Positions 35,386 through 44,598 of a stretch of 64,000 nt of DNA are shown piece by piece; within the stretch, counting starts at the first letter, position 1; every line of letters starts with the position of its first letter. The translations under genes were made by a program, and so were the position numbers. Where the stretch lies: positions 1-64,000 of the forward strand of contig NZ_JAPHAV010000013.1 of the NCBI RefSeq assembly GCF_026241335.1, in the 5' to 3' direction. The notes below the pieces were generated by a model that worked only from the letters and a program-made list of their open reading frames with translations, did not search any database and had not been told where the DNA came from. Source of the stretch: Ochrobactrum chromiisoli (lineage in GTDB: Bacteria; Pseudomonadota; Alphaproteobacteria; Rhizobiales; Rhizobiaceae).

Positions 35386-36408
35386 ATGAGCAGAAAAGAA
35401 ACTATCAGCAATCTCTTTTTGCAAAAGCGTGATGCTCCCATCTCGCCGTCGGCCACAAAGCCTTCAGCGGAAAGAGTTCGTTCCGGTGCTATTAGCGCTA
35501 TGGGTGCCTCTCTTAAAGAAATGGCTGAGACAGCTAAGCAAGCAGCCGATCTTCAAAAACAACTCGAAGAGGCTAATACAATCCTCGAAATCGAACCCAC
35601 CGATGTAGAACCGTCTAAAATTAAAGATCGGATTACAATCGAAGTCGATCGGGAATTCGATACCCTAGTTGAAAGTATTCATAAAACCGGTCAACAGGTC
35701 CCCGTCCTCGTGCGTCCAAGTCCAGGAAAACCTGGATTTTACCAGATAGCATATGGACGACGTCGGTTGCGCGCAGCCCAGAAGCTCGGAATAAAAGTTA
35801 AGGCAATCGTAAAGACGCTTACGGACGACGAACTGATCCTAGCTCAAAGTCGTGAAAATCTGGATAGACAAGACCTCTCATTCATTGAGAAAGCTTTCTT
35901 CGCAAAGAATATGGAAGATAGCGGAATTGATAGATCAGTTATTATATCAGCTTTAGATATGGACAAGGCAGACGTTAGCCGTCTGATATCGGTTGCAAAT
36001 AAAGTTCCGAACGAGGTTATACAGATAATTGGTTCAGCCCCTAAAGCAGGTCGCAAACGCTGGCTTGAGCTTCTCAAGCAAATTGAGGATCCCAAAATGC
36101 TTCAGGCCACACAAAGTTATCTGTCGCAGAACGGCCTGACAAAATACGATAGCGATCAACGTTTCTCTAGGTTGATGTCACATCTCAGATTGCTTGCGCA
36201 AACTAGACATAAATCGTCAGAAAATATAGCTGAAAGAACCTGGGAGTTCACTGACGGTACATTTAGTATCGCAATGGATCAGAAGCCAAAACAGCTGGAT
36301 GTGTCGTTCAGATACGAAAAAGCTGACGGATTAAAAGCTTGGTTTGAAAATAATATCGAGCGAATTCTTGAGGAATTCAAACTATCAGAACATAAAACTG
36401 GAGACTAA
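35386..36408 (+). CDS. repB: RepB partition protein (ParB family)
   Basis: The 340-residue protein has an N-terminal RepA-interacting end (MSRKETISNLFLQKR), a ParB/Srx domain (VESIHKTGQQVPVLVRPSPG, AYGRRRLRAAQKLG, ENLDRQDLSFIEKA) and a KorB-like helix-turn-helix (VIISALDMDKADVSRLISVA). It binds the parS pair just upstream. The ATG at 35386 follows GAGGA; a TTG nine codons earlier lies within the second parS site. Confidence 0.92.
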   Translation: MSRKETISNLFLQKRDAPISPSATKPSAERVRSGAISAMGASLKEMAETAKQAADLQKQLEEANTILEIEPTDVEPSKIKDRITIEVDREFDTLVESIHKTGQQVPVLVRPSPGKPGFYQIAYGRRRLRAAQKLGIKVKAIVKTLTDDELILAQSRENLDRQDLSFIEKAFFAKNMEDSGIDRSVIISALDMDKADVSRLISVANKVPNEVIQIIGSAPKAGRKRWLELLKQIEDPKMLQATQSYLSQNGLTKYDSDQRFSRLMSHLRLLAQTRHKSSENIAERTWEFTDGTFSIAMDQKPKQLDVSFRYEKADGLKAWFENNIERILEEFKLSEHKTGD

Positions 36409-36411
36409 ATA

Positions 36412-36468
36412 GCAAAAGAAAAGCCCCCACAAACGAAGTCTGTGAGAGCCGATCTGTAATACTAAGCA
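36412..36468 (-). ncRNA. Counter-transcribed antisense RNA (ctRNA/incA) of repABC
   Basis: In the repB-repC gap the minus strand has a 12-bp stem (36439-36450 with 36422-36433) around a CTTCG loop, followed by TTTTCTTTT: an intrinsic terminator. A TTGACA hexamer on the same strand (36502-36497) places the start near 36466. The size, strand and position fit the small RNA that represses repC and sets incompatibility. The -10 is weak and the 5' end is approximate. Confidence 0.75.
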
Positions 36469-36561
36469 CATTACGAATCGCATTTTCACGAATCTCTGTC
36501 AAGAGTATTGGCGTCATTTTGGCGGGTGGATTTCTTTTGCCTCGTGAAAGGGTGAGAGGAA

Positions 36562-37794
36562 ATGCAGAACTTTCAGAAACTAACGTCTGCACTTAGCGGG
36601 CGAACGATCCCACTTGTCCGAAATTCACCTCCCACGTCCTCTGCTGCAGGGCAGGGGAGGGGGATCAATCGCTGGGCGCTCTATAAGCAGCTGTGTTTGG
36701 CGAAAGCAGAATTCAGTCTCAATGATCGCTGCCTTGCCGTTTTAAGCGCACTTCTGTCTTTTCTTCCGGAAGATGAGATGAATGAGAAACACGGCTTGGT
36801 GGTGTTTCCATCCAATCGGCAATTGTCTCTGCGGGCCCATGGCATGCCGGAGTCAACCTTGCGACGGCATCTTGGCTCTCTTGTGAGTGCAGGTATCATT
36901 CTGCGTAAAGACAGTCCTACACGTAAGCGCTACGCTCATAAGAGCGCTGACGGAGCAGTTGAACTGGCTTTTGGCTTTTGCTTCGCACCTTTGCTGGAAA
37001 AAGCCCGCGACATTGCACAGGCAGCAGAGCGTATTCAGGCAGAACAACGTGCCTTAAGAAAGCTGCGCGATGAAGTCTCGATCATCAGGCGTGAGATAGC
37101 TGCTTTGTTCAATGGTGATAACAACAGCCAGCGGAACCCTGAGCTTGAAGCCCTGTTCTTATATTTTCGCAGGATCGTGGATGCCATCCCGCGTCGGCCT
37201 TCTTTGACTGAACTCAATGCAATCAAGGCAGAATTGGAAGCTTTAGCGCTAGAACTCGATAAAGCATTGAATAATAATGTAAATACCAATGAAATGAGCG
37301 TCAACGACGCTCAGATTGAACGGCGTTATATTGAATCCCTTCCAGAATCCCATATTGAATCTAATAATAATGAATTTGAAATTTTGAAGGGATCTTCTCC
37401 AGAAGCCATAGCGTCTGTGACATCCGAAGCAAAAGAGCCTGTTCTGCATCCTTCAACGCTTTCTCTCGAACACGTGCTTCGAACATGTCCTGATATTTGT
37501 GAATATGGAACCAATGGGATTAGCTCATGGCGAGAGTTTCACGATGCAACGAGAATAGTTTCTAGGTTTCTGGGGATCAGCCAGTCAGCCTATCAGGAAG
37601 CAATCACATGCATGGGCGCTGAAACCACTTCCACCACCATTGCCTGGATTCTCCAGAAACTCTCCACCATTAAATCGCCGGGAGGCTATTTGCGATCACT
37701 GACCCAGAAGGCGAGGGCAGGGGGCTTTGCCATCGCTGAGCTTTTATATTCAGGATTAAAGCGCAATCATAGGTTAAGCGCGGCATGGAGTTGA
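36562..37794 (+). CDS. repC: RepC replication initiator
   Basis: The 410-residue protein matches RepC (NRWALYKQLCLAKAEFSLND; LVVFPSNRQLSLRAHGMPES; TLRRHLGSLVSAGIILRKDS; IKSPGGYLRSLTQKARAGGF). RepC starts replication, and in repABC replicons the origin usually lies within repC. The AT-rich stretch at about 37260-37400 is a plausible oriV. Expression is controlled by the antisense RNA in the 153-base gap upstream. Confidence 0.93.
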   Translation: MQNFQKLTSALSGRTIPLVRNSPPTSSAAGQGRGINRWALYKQLCLAKAEFSLNDRCLAVLSALLSFLPEDEMNEKHGLVVFPSNRQLSLRAHGMPESTLRRHLGSLVSAGIILRKDSPTRKRYAHKSADGAVELAFGFCFAPLLEKARDIAQAAERIQAEQRALRKLRDEVSIIRREIAALFNGDNNSQRNPELEALFLYFRRIVDAIPRRPSLTELNAIKAELEALALELDKALNNNVNTNEMSVNDAQIERRYIESLPESHIESNNNEFEILKGSSPEAIASVTSEAKEPVLHPSTLSLEHVLRTCPDICEYGTNGISSWREFHDATRIVSRFLGISQSAYQEAITCMGAETTSTTIAWILQKLSTIKSPGGYLRSLTQKARAGGFAIAELLYSGLKRNHRLSAAWS

Positions 37795-37825
37795 GATTAT
37801 TGCCAATTGAGACAGGAAGAACGCG

Positions 37826-38320
37826 ATGACTGTCAAACATATTGTCGCTTATCCAGACGCTCGCTTGAAAGCACTTGCTGCGCCCGTCACCATATTTGAT
37901 GAAGAACTGAATATTCTCGCAGGTGATTTGCTTGATACGTTGCGTGCGGCGCCGGGGATTGGCATCGCAGCTCCTCATATTGGGGTAATGACGCGGGTCG
38001 TGGTGCTACAGCTTGATGGCAACGGTAGCGAGAAGGTTTATATCAATCCTGAAATCCTATGGGCTTCCGAAGAAAAACTTCGCCATCCGGAGGGGAGTGT
38101 ATCCATGCCAGGTATTGTTGAAGACATAGAGAGGCATGCCCGTATCCGAATTCGTTATCAGGATATGGATGGGAAACAGGACATAGAAGAATCCGAGGGT
38201 TTACTCGCCGTTTGCCACCAACACGAAATCGATCAGCTGAATGGGATATTCTGGCTCCAGCGGCTATCAAAACTCAAACGAGATCGGCTTATAAAGCGCT
38301 ACCTTAAAACGCTAAAATAG
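37826..38320 (+). CDS. Peptide deformylase-like protein lacking metal ligands
   Basis: The 164-residue protein has the deformylase fold and all three motif positions, but altered: motif 1 GIGIAAPH (Gln to His51), motif 2 EGSVS (Cys to Ser91) and motif 3 HQHEIDQLNG (second His to Gln137). Cys and one His of the metal site are thus absent, so normal Fe/Zn deformylase activity is unlikely. It starts 31 bases after repC. It could be a non-catalytic homologue or have a new role. A functional def is expected elsewhere in the genome. Confidence 0.8.
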   Translation: MTVKHIVAYPDARLKALAAPVTIFDEELNILAGDLLDTLRAAPGIGIAAPHIGVMTRVVVLQLDGNGSEKVYINPEILWASEEKLRHPEGSVSMPGIVEDIERHARIRIRYQDMDGKQDIEESEGLLAVCHQHEIDQLNGIFWLQRLSKLKRDRLIKRYLKTLK

Positions 38321-38440
38321 CTCATGTTTATTCTTCGAGCGTCGCCAATTAGTTAGGTCGTGAGGAAACAATTGCATCCCGACCTTTCGCTTTCGCTATT
38401 GTTCCGATCCGTGCTTTGAATTGTGGACAAATATGCCTGA

Positions 38441-38683
38441 TTAGCTCATGCGCCTAAAGGCACGTAGGTGGAGCTTTCGGCCGAAGATAAACAATGCACC
38501 GCCTACTCCAGCCATGATGCATGCAAGGAAGAAATTAAGGTTGTCTCCGACGGTACCCATTGAAGGCACAGCTGAAGGAGTAATTCCGAGCTATTGATGA
38601 TCAAAAAAGAACCATACAATCAAGGATGTAACGAATATTAGCACATCGGAAATATGCAATAGTTTCCCAAGCGTTCGTTGCAT
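38441..38683 (-). pseudogene. Small two-helix membrane protein with in-frame TAG
   Basis: From ATG 38683 the frame reads MQRTLGKLLHISDVLIFVTS, LIVWFFFDHQ, a TAG, then LGITPSAVPSMGTVGDNLNF, FLACIMAGVGGALFIFGRKL and HLRAFRRMS to a TAA. It has two hydrophobic helices and a basic tail. Reading continuity across the TAG suggests a small inner-membrane protein gene with a nonsense mutation. I do not recognise the family. Confidence 0.45.
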
Positions 38684-39115
38684 GCTCACACTCTATTCAA
38701 TATTTATTTATTCCTGCATAGGCCTCTTAGCTGTCAGATATCAAATTTACTCTGCAAGAATATAGTGAATTGAAAGCCACTATCATATATATATATAAAT
38801 AAGTGATAGATTTGAATTGCTACCTCCTCTTTCGCCTCCTGTATAGTTGAGGCCGTAGCCCCGGCTGATTAATTCAGTGGGACTTTTTATTCTTGTTATG
38901 AACATAATTTGGCTCGTCACATCAAATTACGTTAATAATGATCTGGAGCTAGTGCAGCTGCCAGAACGTCGCATTTGCTTGCAAATGCCTATCCCTACTT
39001 CTATTTAGAAAGCTCAATTGCCAAAGCAAGTCTTTATAAGACCAGCAAGGGTTATGCACTGAGCCCAAAGATTGGACCGCCGGGAATAGGAATTTTTCAG
39101 CTCTCATCCCCATGA
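38684..39115. other. Intergenic stretch with a terminator-like hairpin
   Basis: About 430 bases without a supported gene. An alternating AT run lies near 38788-38803. At 38859-38890 a bulged hairpin (CCC, CTGA, loop TTAAT, TCAG, GGG) is followed by ACTTTTTATT on the plus strand: it could end a small RNA starting near 38810, but no promoter was identified. Confidence 0.4.
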
Positions 39116-39293
39116 CTAGCGGATAACGCCACCGGGATTATGCAAGGCAATCGGCACATTATATCCGATTGCCGAATGAAGACGATCCTCATTGTAGTGT
39201 CTAAGACAATTCTCTAACTTTTCGCGCGCATCTTCAAGTGTTAAGAACCAGTGTGCGTTCAAACATTCTGCACGAAGCTTGCTGCAGCAGTTC
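39116..39293 (-). pseudogene. IS3-family transposase C-terminal remnant
   Basis: The minus strand reads SKLRAECLNAHWFLTLEDAR, EKLENCLRHYNEDRLHSAIG and YNVPIALHNPGGVIR before a TAG at 39116: the end of an IS3-type integrase core (family FNGKLRAECLN...YNEDRPHGAIG). The upstream catalytic part is lost. It is of another subgroup than the scar at 31946. Confidence 0.85.
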
Positions 39294-39330
39294 GAATATA
39301 ATTAAACAAATGAGACAGTGATCTGTCGCC

Positions 39331-40230
39331 TTAATGCGGCAAATCTGCCGATGGTGATAGTTGGAGATGTTCGATCAGGGTGCGAACAGCTGGGTTGGTA
39401 TGGGGCTTGTTCCAGGCGCAGATAGTCTGTACTTTTTTGTAATCCATCACGAAAGGACGCAGAGCGAGCCGGTCAGTCAGGTAGCGACTGGGGCCGCGGG
39501 GATATATAGTTATCCCCATTCCCGCACCAACAAGGGCGAAGACCGCCGACTGTGTCGGAGCCTCCTGCGCGATGAGAGGGGAAACTCCGAGCCGATCGAA
39601 TTCTGTGAAGATAATCCGTCTATAGACCGACCACATAGCTTCCGATCCCATGACGAGATTTTCCCCTTGTAGGTCCTGCGGAGTGATCGAACTGTATGAA
39701 GTTAGGCGATGGTCGTCAGGCATAACTACAACCAGTTCTTCATCGCGTACTTTACATGTGGCTATACCGGCGATTGTAAACGGACCGAGCATGAAACCTA
39801 TGTCAATAGTCCGATCAACAAGACTTGCACGCTGCTGCTCCGTACCCATGTTGAACAATTCAATCCGAATATCGGGCTTATCAAGGCTAAATCGCTTCAA
39901 CAACGGTGCGAGAAAGTCATGCGCGATAAAGGTTATATAACCAATCTTGATCTGTCCTAACTGACCACGCGCCATCTCGTGCCCGATCCTCTCTGTACGT
40001 GCAAGCTGATCCAAAGCCATTCGCGCTTGCTCTAAAAAAGCGCGCCCAATTTCAGTCAAGCGGACATTGCGGGTGTCGCGGATGAACAGTCGCGCGTTGA
40101 AATGGATCTCGAGCTGCATAATGGAGCGGGTTAGCGCAGGCTGTGCCATATTGAGGCGGGCTGCCGCGGCGGTGAAGCTTAGCTCATCCGCTACCGCCAC
40201 AAAACAGCGCAAAAGTCTCACGTTCAGCAT
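39331..40230 (-). CDS. LysR-family transcription regulator
   Basis: The 299-residue protein has an N-terminal winged helix (LLRCFVAVADELSFTAAAAR, LNMAQPALTRSIMQLE) and a co-inducer domain (GQLGQIKIGYITFIAHDFLA, GEELVVVMP-like DEELVVVMPDDH). GGAGG precedes the ATG. It is divergent from the ABC importer, the usual arrangement for control of the adjacent operon. The inducer is unknown but is likely the imported compound or a breakdown product. Confidence 0.88.
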   Translation of the reverse strand: MLNVRLLRCFVAVADELSFTAAAARLNMAQPALTRSIMQLEIHFNARLFIRDTRNVRLTEIGRAFLEQARMALDQLARTERIGHEMARGQLGQIKIGYITFIAHDFLAPLLKRFSLDKPDIRIELFNMGTEQQRASLVDRTIDIGFMLGPFTIAGIATCKVRDEELVVVMPDDHRLTSYSSITPQDLQGENLVMGSEAMWSVYRRIIFTEFDRLGVSPLIAQEAPTQSAVFALVGAGMGITIYPRGPSRYLTDRLALRPFVMDYKKVQTICAWNKPHTNPAVRTLIEHLQLSPSADLPH

Positions 40231-40410
40231 TTATACCTCCAAGGTATCAATTATGCTCATAATGCTATTGGCGTTCAAAGACCGTCAAGGTTAAGTTTAA
40301 TTATTAGTTGTCTTGGAACGTTCATGAGGCTGATTTTGAAGGCGTGCGATCGCATGTCCGGCGAACGAGGTCTTGTCTCATCGTTTCTTTGAACCGAGAG
40401 GAGAAATCGC

Positions 40411-41448
40411 ATGAATAGTTTATGCCGTACAGTTATCGCTCTCAACACGTCTGTGCTGATCGCACTGTCAACGAATATCGCCACAGCAAGTGAACCAAAG
40501 CCCGAAAAGATTGTCGTCACAGCTTATGGCGGCCTATGGGCGGAATCTGTCAAGAAAAACTATGCTCCGTGTTTTGAGGAAAAAACGGGGGTCAAAGTTG
40601 AAATCATGACTGGAGAATCGCACGATTGGTTGAACAAGGTTAAAGCGAACCCTGGAAATTCTCCGATCGACGTAATCGCTCTAAGCGAACTGGATAGCTT
40701 GCGCGCTGCTCGGGACGGTCTCCTCGAACAAATGACCATAGAAAATGTCCCAAATCTTGCCATGATCCCCGATGAGTTCCACAAGCCTTGGGGCGATTTT
40801 GCCGTGTCCGGCAATTATGGCGCTATGGGCGTCATGTATAATAGTGAAACCGTTACGGCCGCACCGAGTTCGTGGAAGCAGTTAATTGAAGACATTGCTG
40901 CCGGCAAATATGGCAAGAAAATTTCTTGGCCATCTGGGACATACACTTGGGGGCCGTCGCAGATTTGGTGGATTGCACAGCAATACGATGGCGACATCGA
41001 CGTAGCCTTTCAGAAAATGAAAGACATTAGCCCGTATGTAGTGAAATTTTGGACGACACCAGTCGAGGCACTCAATCTTTTTGCCACCGGGGAAGTTGAC
41101 GTTCTCGTCTATTGGGATGGGCGTGCTTTCTCGTTCATTAACAAAGACAACGACTGGGCAAAATTCACGGTCCCCGAACCGGGTGGTGTCGTTAGCCTCG
41201 TCATGCAGTCGGTAGTTAAAGGCGCGCATCCTATCGCCTGGGAATACATCAATTGCGTTCTATCCGTTGAGGGACAACTCGGTAATTCCGATACAATGCG
41301 CTATCCCGGCACGAACAAGACGGTGAATTATCCAGCAGATCTAGCGGCCGAATTTACTTCACTCGACAAGATCAAGGTGCCTCCATACCAGGAACTCATT
41401 GACCTTATCCCGGAAATGATCGAGCGATGGAACAAGGAGATGCAGTAG
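40411..41448 (+). CDS. PotF/PotD-like ABC transporter substrate-binding protein
   Basis: The 345-residue protein has a signal peptide (NTSVLIALSTNIATAS) and the type 2 periplasmic binding fold (EKIVVTAYGGLWAESVKKNY, FEEKTGVKVEIMTGE, NSPIDVIALSELDS). It is of the spermidine/putrescine group, whose members also bind opines, amino acids and cyclic amines. GAGAGG precedes the ATG. Two permeases and an ATPase follow, then three hydrolases, so the ligand is probably a cyclic amide or heterocycle. Confidence 0.87.
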   Translation: MNSLCRTVIALNTSVLIALSTNIATASEPKPEKIVVTAYGGLWAESVKKNYAPCFEEKTGVKVEIMTGESHDWLNKVKANPGNSPIDVIALSELDSLRAARDGLLEQMTIENVPNLAMIPDEFHKPWGDFAVSGNYGAMGVMYNSETVTAAPSSWKQLIEDIAAGKYGKKISWPSGTYTWGPSQIWWIAQQYDGDIDVAFQKMKDISPYVVKFWTTPVEALNLFATGEVDVLVYWDGRAFSFINKDNDWAKFTVPEPGGVVSLVMQSVVKGAHPIAWEYINCVLSVEGQLGNSDTMRYPGTNKTVNYPADLAAEFTSLDKIKVPPYQELIDLIPEMIERWNKEMQ

Positions 41449-41560
41449 TCTTACTACAGAACCCTTTGGGAAGGAAGCCAGTGGTTATGGACCTTCCCAA
41501 AAGCAGCATACGCAATCGCCAGGGCATGTCGCTTATTGGCCATTGGTGAAGTGAGCGACG

Positions 41561-42436
41561 ATGACACAAATTCACGATAGCGAAATCAATAACCGTTTTG
41601 GCAGCGCTCCTAGCGTTGGATTATTACGTGCGCGACCGATTTATGGGCCAGCGCCTCTGCTTGTCTTCCTACTCATTTTCTTTGTAGGGCCGCTACTTCT
41701 GGTGCTCGGTCAGAGTCTTTATCTGGCAGAGACCAAGATTGATTTCTCAGCATATGTAAAGATATTCACGGATGCCTACTACCTACGAGTGATTGTTAAC
41801 ACGATCGCACTGGGTATGCTGGTTACAGTCATTTGTGCAATTGTGGGCTATCCACTCGCCTATGCCATTTCACGATCTTCCGGTGCGCGAAAAAGTCTAT
41901 TAATCTTCGCCATCGTCATACCTCTACTGGTAAATGTAGTGGTGCGCTCATTTGGCTGGATGGTGCTCCTGAGCGGGAAGGGTGCGCTGAATTGGGTACT
42001 TACCTCGCTTGGTATTCCTCCGGTCAGTTTGATGTATCAATGGAGCGGGGTGGTGATCGCGCTTGTCCACGTATTGCTGCCATTCATGGTTCTGTCTCTT
42101 GCCAGCACTCTGGAGAACTTGGATACGAGACTTGAGGAAGCCGCCGCCGTGTTGGGTGCAACGCGAGTGACAATCTTCCGACGCATTATTTTGCCGTTGA
42201 GCTACGAGGGACTCGTCACTGGGTCGATTTTAGTCTTCACGCTTTGTGTGGGCAGTTTCGTTACAGTGATGCTGTTGGGAAGCACTTCGACCATGGTGCT
42301 GCCTCTTCTTATCTATCAGCAACTTAACATCGTATCGGATTGGCCATTCGCGGCGGCTATGGGCATAACCTTGTTGACAATTATCATGATCACGTTGTGG
42401 CTGCAGTCTCGCGCTAGCCGACGACGCTGGAGGTAG
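41561..42436 (+). CDS. PotB/PotH-like ABC permease
   Basis: The 291-residue protein has six helices and the EAA loop LEEAAAVLGATRVTIFRRII LP-type motif (residues about 190-212). It is the first of two permeases. It begins 112 bases after the binding protein and ends 2 bases before the next gene. Confidence 0.9.
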   Translation: MTQIHDSEINNRFGSAPSVGLLRARPIYGPAPLLVFLLIFFVGPLLLVLGQSLYLAETKIDFSAYVKIFTDAYYLRVIVNTIALGMLVTVICAIVGYPLAYAISRSSGARKSLLIFAIVIPLLVNVVVRSFGWMVLLSGKGALNWVLTSLGIPPVSLMYQWSGVVIALVHVLLPFMVLSLASTLENLDTRLEEAAAVLGATRVTIFRRIILPLSYEGLVTGSILVFTLCVGSFVTVMLLGSTSTMVLPLLIYQQLNIVSDWPFAAAMGITLLTIIMITLWLQSRASRRRWR

Positions 42437-42438
42437 TA

Positions 42439-43233
42439 ATGAACACCCTTAGCTTAGAGCTGAGAATAGCGGTTGCGTTAACGATAGCATTTCTTGCGGC
42501 ACCTGTCCTTGTCATCGTATGCGTGTCCTTTACTTCAGCCGAATTCGTCAGCTTTCCACCACGTGGGTTCTCGCTGCAATGGTTCGAGAAGGTGTTGACC
42601 GATCCGCAGTTCATTTATCCGCTGAGAAACTCGTTCGTGCTCGCTACTGCCGCGACTATTGTGAGCTTAACCCTCGCGGTTCCTGCCGGTATCGCTCTCG
42701 TGCGCAGCAATCTGCCATTTAAAGATGTGATGCTGGCGTTCATGTTGTCGCCGCTCAGCCTGCCGACAATTATTCTGGCTGCAGCGCTGCTATTTTTCCT
42801 GGCCCGTTTCGGGCTTGGCACTTCACCCGTCGGTCTACTTATCGGCCATGTTGTGATCACGGTACCGTATGTACTCCGAACGGTGCTGGGCGTCTATGCC
42901 GGAATAGGCACAGAGGTTGAGGAGGCCGCACGCACCCTGGGAGCTCGCCGGTGGCAGGTTTTCCGCTATGTAACCCTACCAATGATCCGGCCCGGACTTT
43001 TTGCTGGCGGCATTCTCGCCTTCCTGCTGTCGTTTGACGAAGTCGCGGTCGCACTTCTCTTATCGTCCGCCGATACGACTACTCTGCCGGTCGCTGTGCT
43101 GAGTTACCTTGTCTATAACTACGATCCTGCAGTGGCCGCTATATCGACCATACAGATTGTAATCGTCATCGTCATGCTTTTGGTTCTTGAGCGCTTTCTG
43201 GGCGTTAAGCATCTGATCGCCGTATCAAAATAG
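42439..43233 (+). CDS. PotC/PotI-like ABC permease
   Basis: The 264-residue membrane protein has six helices and the EAA loop VEEAARTLGARRWQVFRYVT. It pairs with the preceding permease. It lies 10 bases before the ATPase gene, consistent with one operon. Confidence 0.9.
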   Translation: MNTLSLELRIAVALTIAFLAAPVLVIVCVSFTSAEFVSFPPRGFSLQWFEKVLTDPQFIYPLRNSFVLATAATIVSLTLAVPAGIALVRSNLPFKDVMLAFMLSPLSLPTIILAAALLFFLARFGLGTSPVGLLIGHVVITVPYVLRTVLGVYAGIGTEVEEAARTLGARRWQVFRYVTLPMIRPGLFAGGILAFLLSFDEVAVALLLSSADTTTLPVAVLSYLVYNYDPAVAAISTIQIVIVIVMLLVLERFLGVKHLIAVSK

Positions 43234-43243
43234 GTCGGAATAC

Positions 43244-44359
43244 ATGCAACATATCACCAGTATTCAATCGATGCCTCCCTATCTGTCCTTCCGTAATGTT
43301 CGCAAGCAATACGGATCATTCATTGCCGTAGATGATATCAGTCTCGATATAGCGTCAGGAGAGTTCGTGGCTTTGCTGGGTCCGTCAGGCTGCGGTAAGA
43401 CCACATTATTGCGATCAATCGCAGGACTAGTCACGCTCACATCCGGAGATATTCACCTCGGCGGCAAAAGCCTACTTCGGGTACCGATCGAACGCCGCGA
43501 CATTGGAATGGTCTTTCAAAGCTATGCGCTCTTTCCGCATATGACCGTGGCGGAGAATGTTGCTTTCGGGCTGCAGATGCGGCGCACGCAAAAGGCAAGC
43601 ATTGTAGGGCAGGTTGAGGACGCATTGGCTCTCGTGCGCATGAATGGCCTGAAAGATCGCTATCCGGGGCAATTATCCGGCGGGCAGCAACAGAGGATTG
43701 CTCTTGCTAGAGCTCTGGTCACAAAACCGCGGGTGCTTCTGCTTGATGAGCCGCTGGCCGCGCTGGATGCAAAGTTACGCGAAGCTATGCAGTTCGAGCT
43801 TAGACAGTTGCAGCAGCAACTTGCAATTACAACTATTTTCGTCACTCATGACCAGCAGGAAGCACTCGCAATGGCAGATCGCGTGGCGGTCATGAATTCG
43901 GGGCGGGTAGAGCAGTTTGATACGCCGCGCATCATGTACGACAGGCCCAAGACGCCATTCGTTGCTGATTTCATTGGTCAGATGAACCAATGGTTGGCAA
44001 GGGTTGTGGACCAACGTGACGGGGGTGCACAGGTCGTAACAGAGGCCGGCGCCATGGATGTCGCAACTATTGACGGTAACATTCAGGACGGTGCTAGCGT
44101 CCTGCTGATGGTTCGTCCTGAAAAAATGAAGATCCGCACAAAACTTATGGCGAACGGAGCGGGTAATACCCTGCATGGCCGCCTCAAAGGAGTGATGTTC
44201 AGCGGTGAAAAGACGTTCTGTTACGTCGAGACCCCTTTGGGGCTGATGACCGCGAGCCTGCAGAACCAGACAACCGGTGCGGATGTTGGCCTCGTTGCGG
44301 GGGAGGAGGTTGTACTCACCTGGCGGCCAGAAGACACCATCGCGTTTCCGTCTACGTGA
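43244..44359 (+). CDS. PotA/PotG-like ABC ATPase
   Basis: The 371-residue ATPase has Walker A LLGPSGCGKTTLL, signature QLSGGQQQRIALA, Walker B VLLLDEPLAALD, H-loop FVTHDQQEAL, and a C-terminal TOBE domain (VLLMVRPEKMKIRTK, EVVLTWRPEDTIAF). It energises the importer. Confidence 0.92.
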   Translation: MQHITSIQSMPPYLSFRNVRKQYGSFIAVDDISLDIASGEFVALLGPSGCGKTTLLRSIAGLVTLTSGDIHLGGKSLLRVPIERRDIGMVFQSYALFPHMTVAENVAFGLQMRRTQKASIVGQVEDALALVRMNGLKDRYPGQLSGGQQQRIALARALVTKPRVLLLDEPLAALDAKLREAMQFELRQLQQQLAITTIFVTHDQQEALAMADRVAVMNSGRVEQFDTPRIMYDRPKTPFVADFIGQMNQWLARVVDQRDGGAQVVTEAGAMDVATIDGNIQDGASVLLMVRPEKMKIRTKLMANGAGNTLHGRLKGVMFSGEKTFCYVETPLGLMTASLQNQTTGADVGLVAGEEVVLTWRPEDTIAFPST

Positions 44360-44385
44360 GGTCAACATCAAGAAGATCTGACCAA

Positions 44386-44431
44386 CCAGTATTCTGAAAA
44401 ATCTTCCGAAGGATTGCGCCCAGTATTCTGA
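44386..44431. repeat. 12-bp direct repeat after the ABC operon
   Basis: CCAGTATTCTGA occurs at 44386-44397 and 44420-44431, 34 bases apart, in the 239-base gap before the carbamoylase gene. It may be a regulator site or chance. Confidence 0.35.
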
Positions 44432-44598
44432 GGTGGCGGATACGTGCTCCTTTATTTGGGACAATTGAGTTTAGCAAGCATGTCACGCCGCAGTTCGAGG
44501 AATAAGCGGATGCCCGGTTTCCTCAAGTTGCAGCAGCTAGGATAGGGCCTGTTCTTAGCGCTCACGCTACACATCCATGACTATGCCAACCCAGCACA

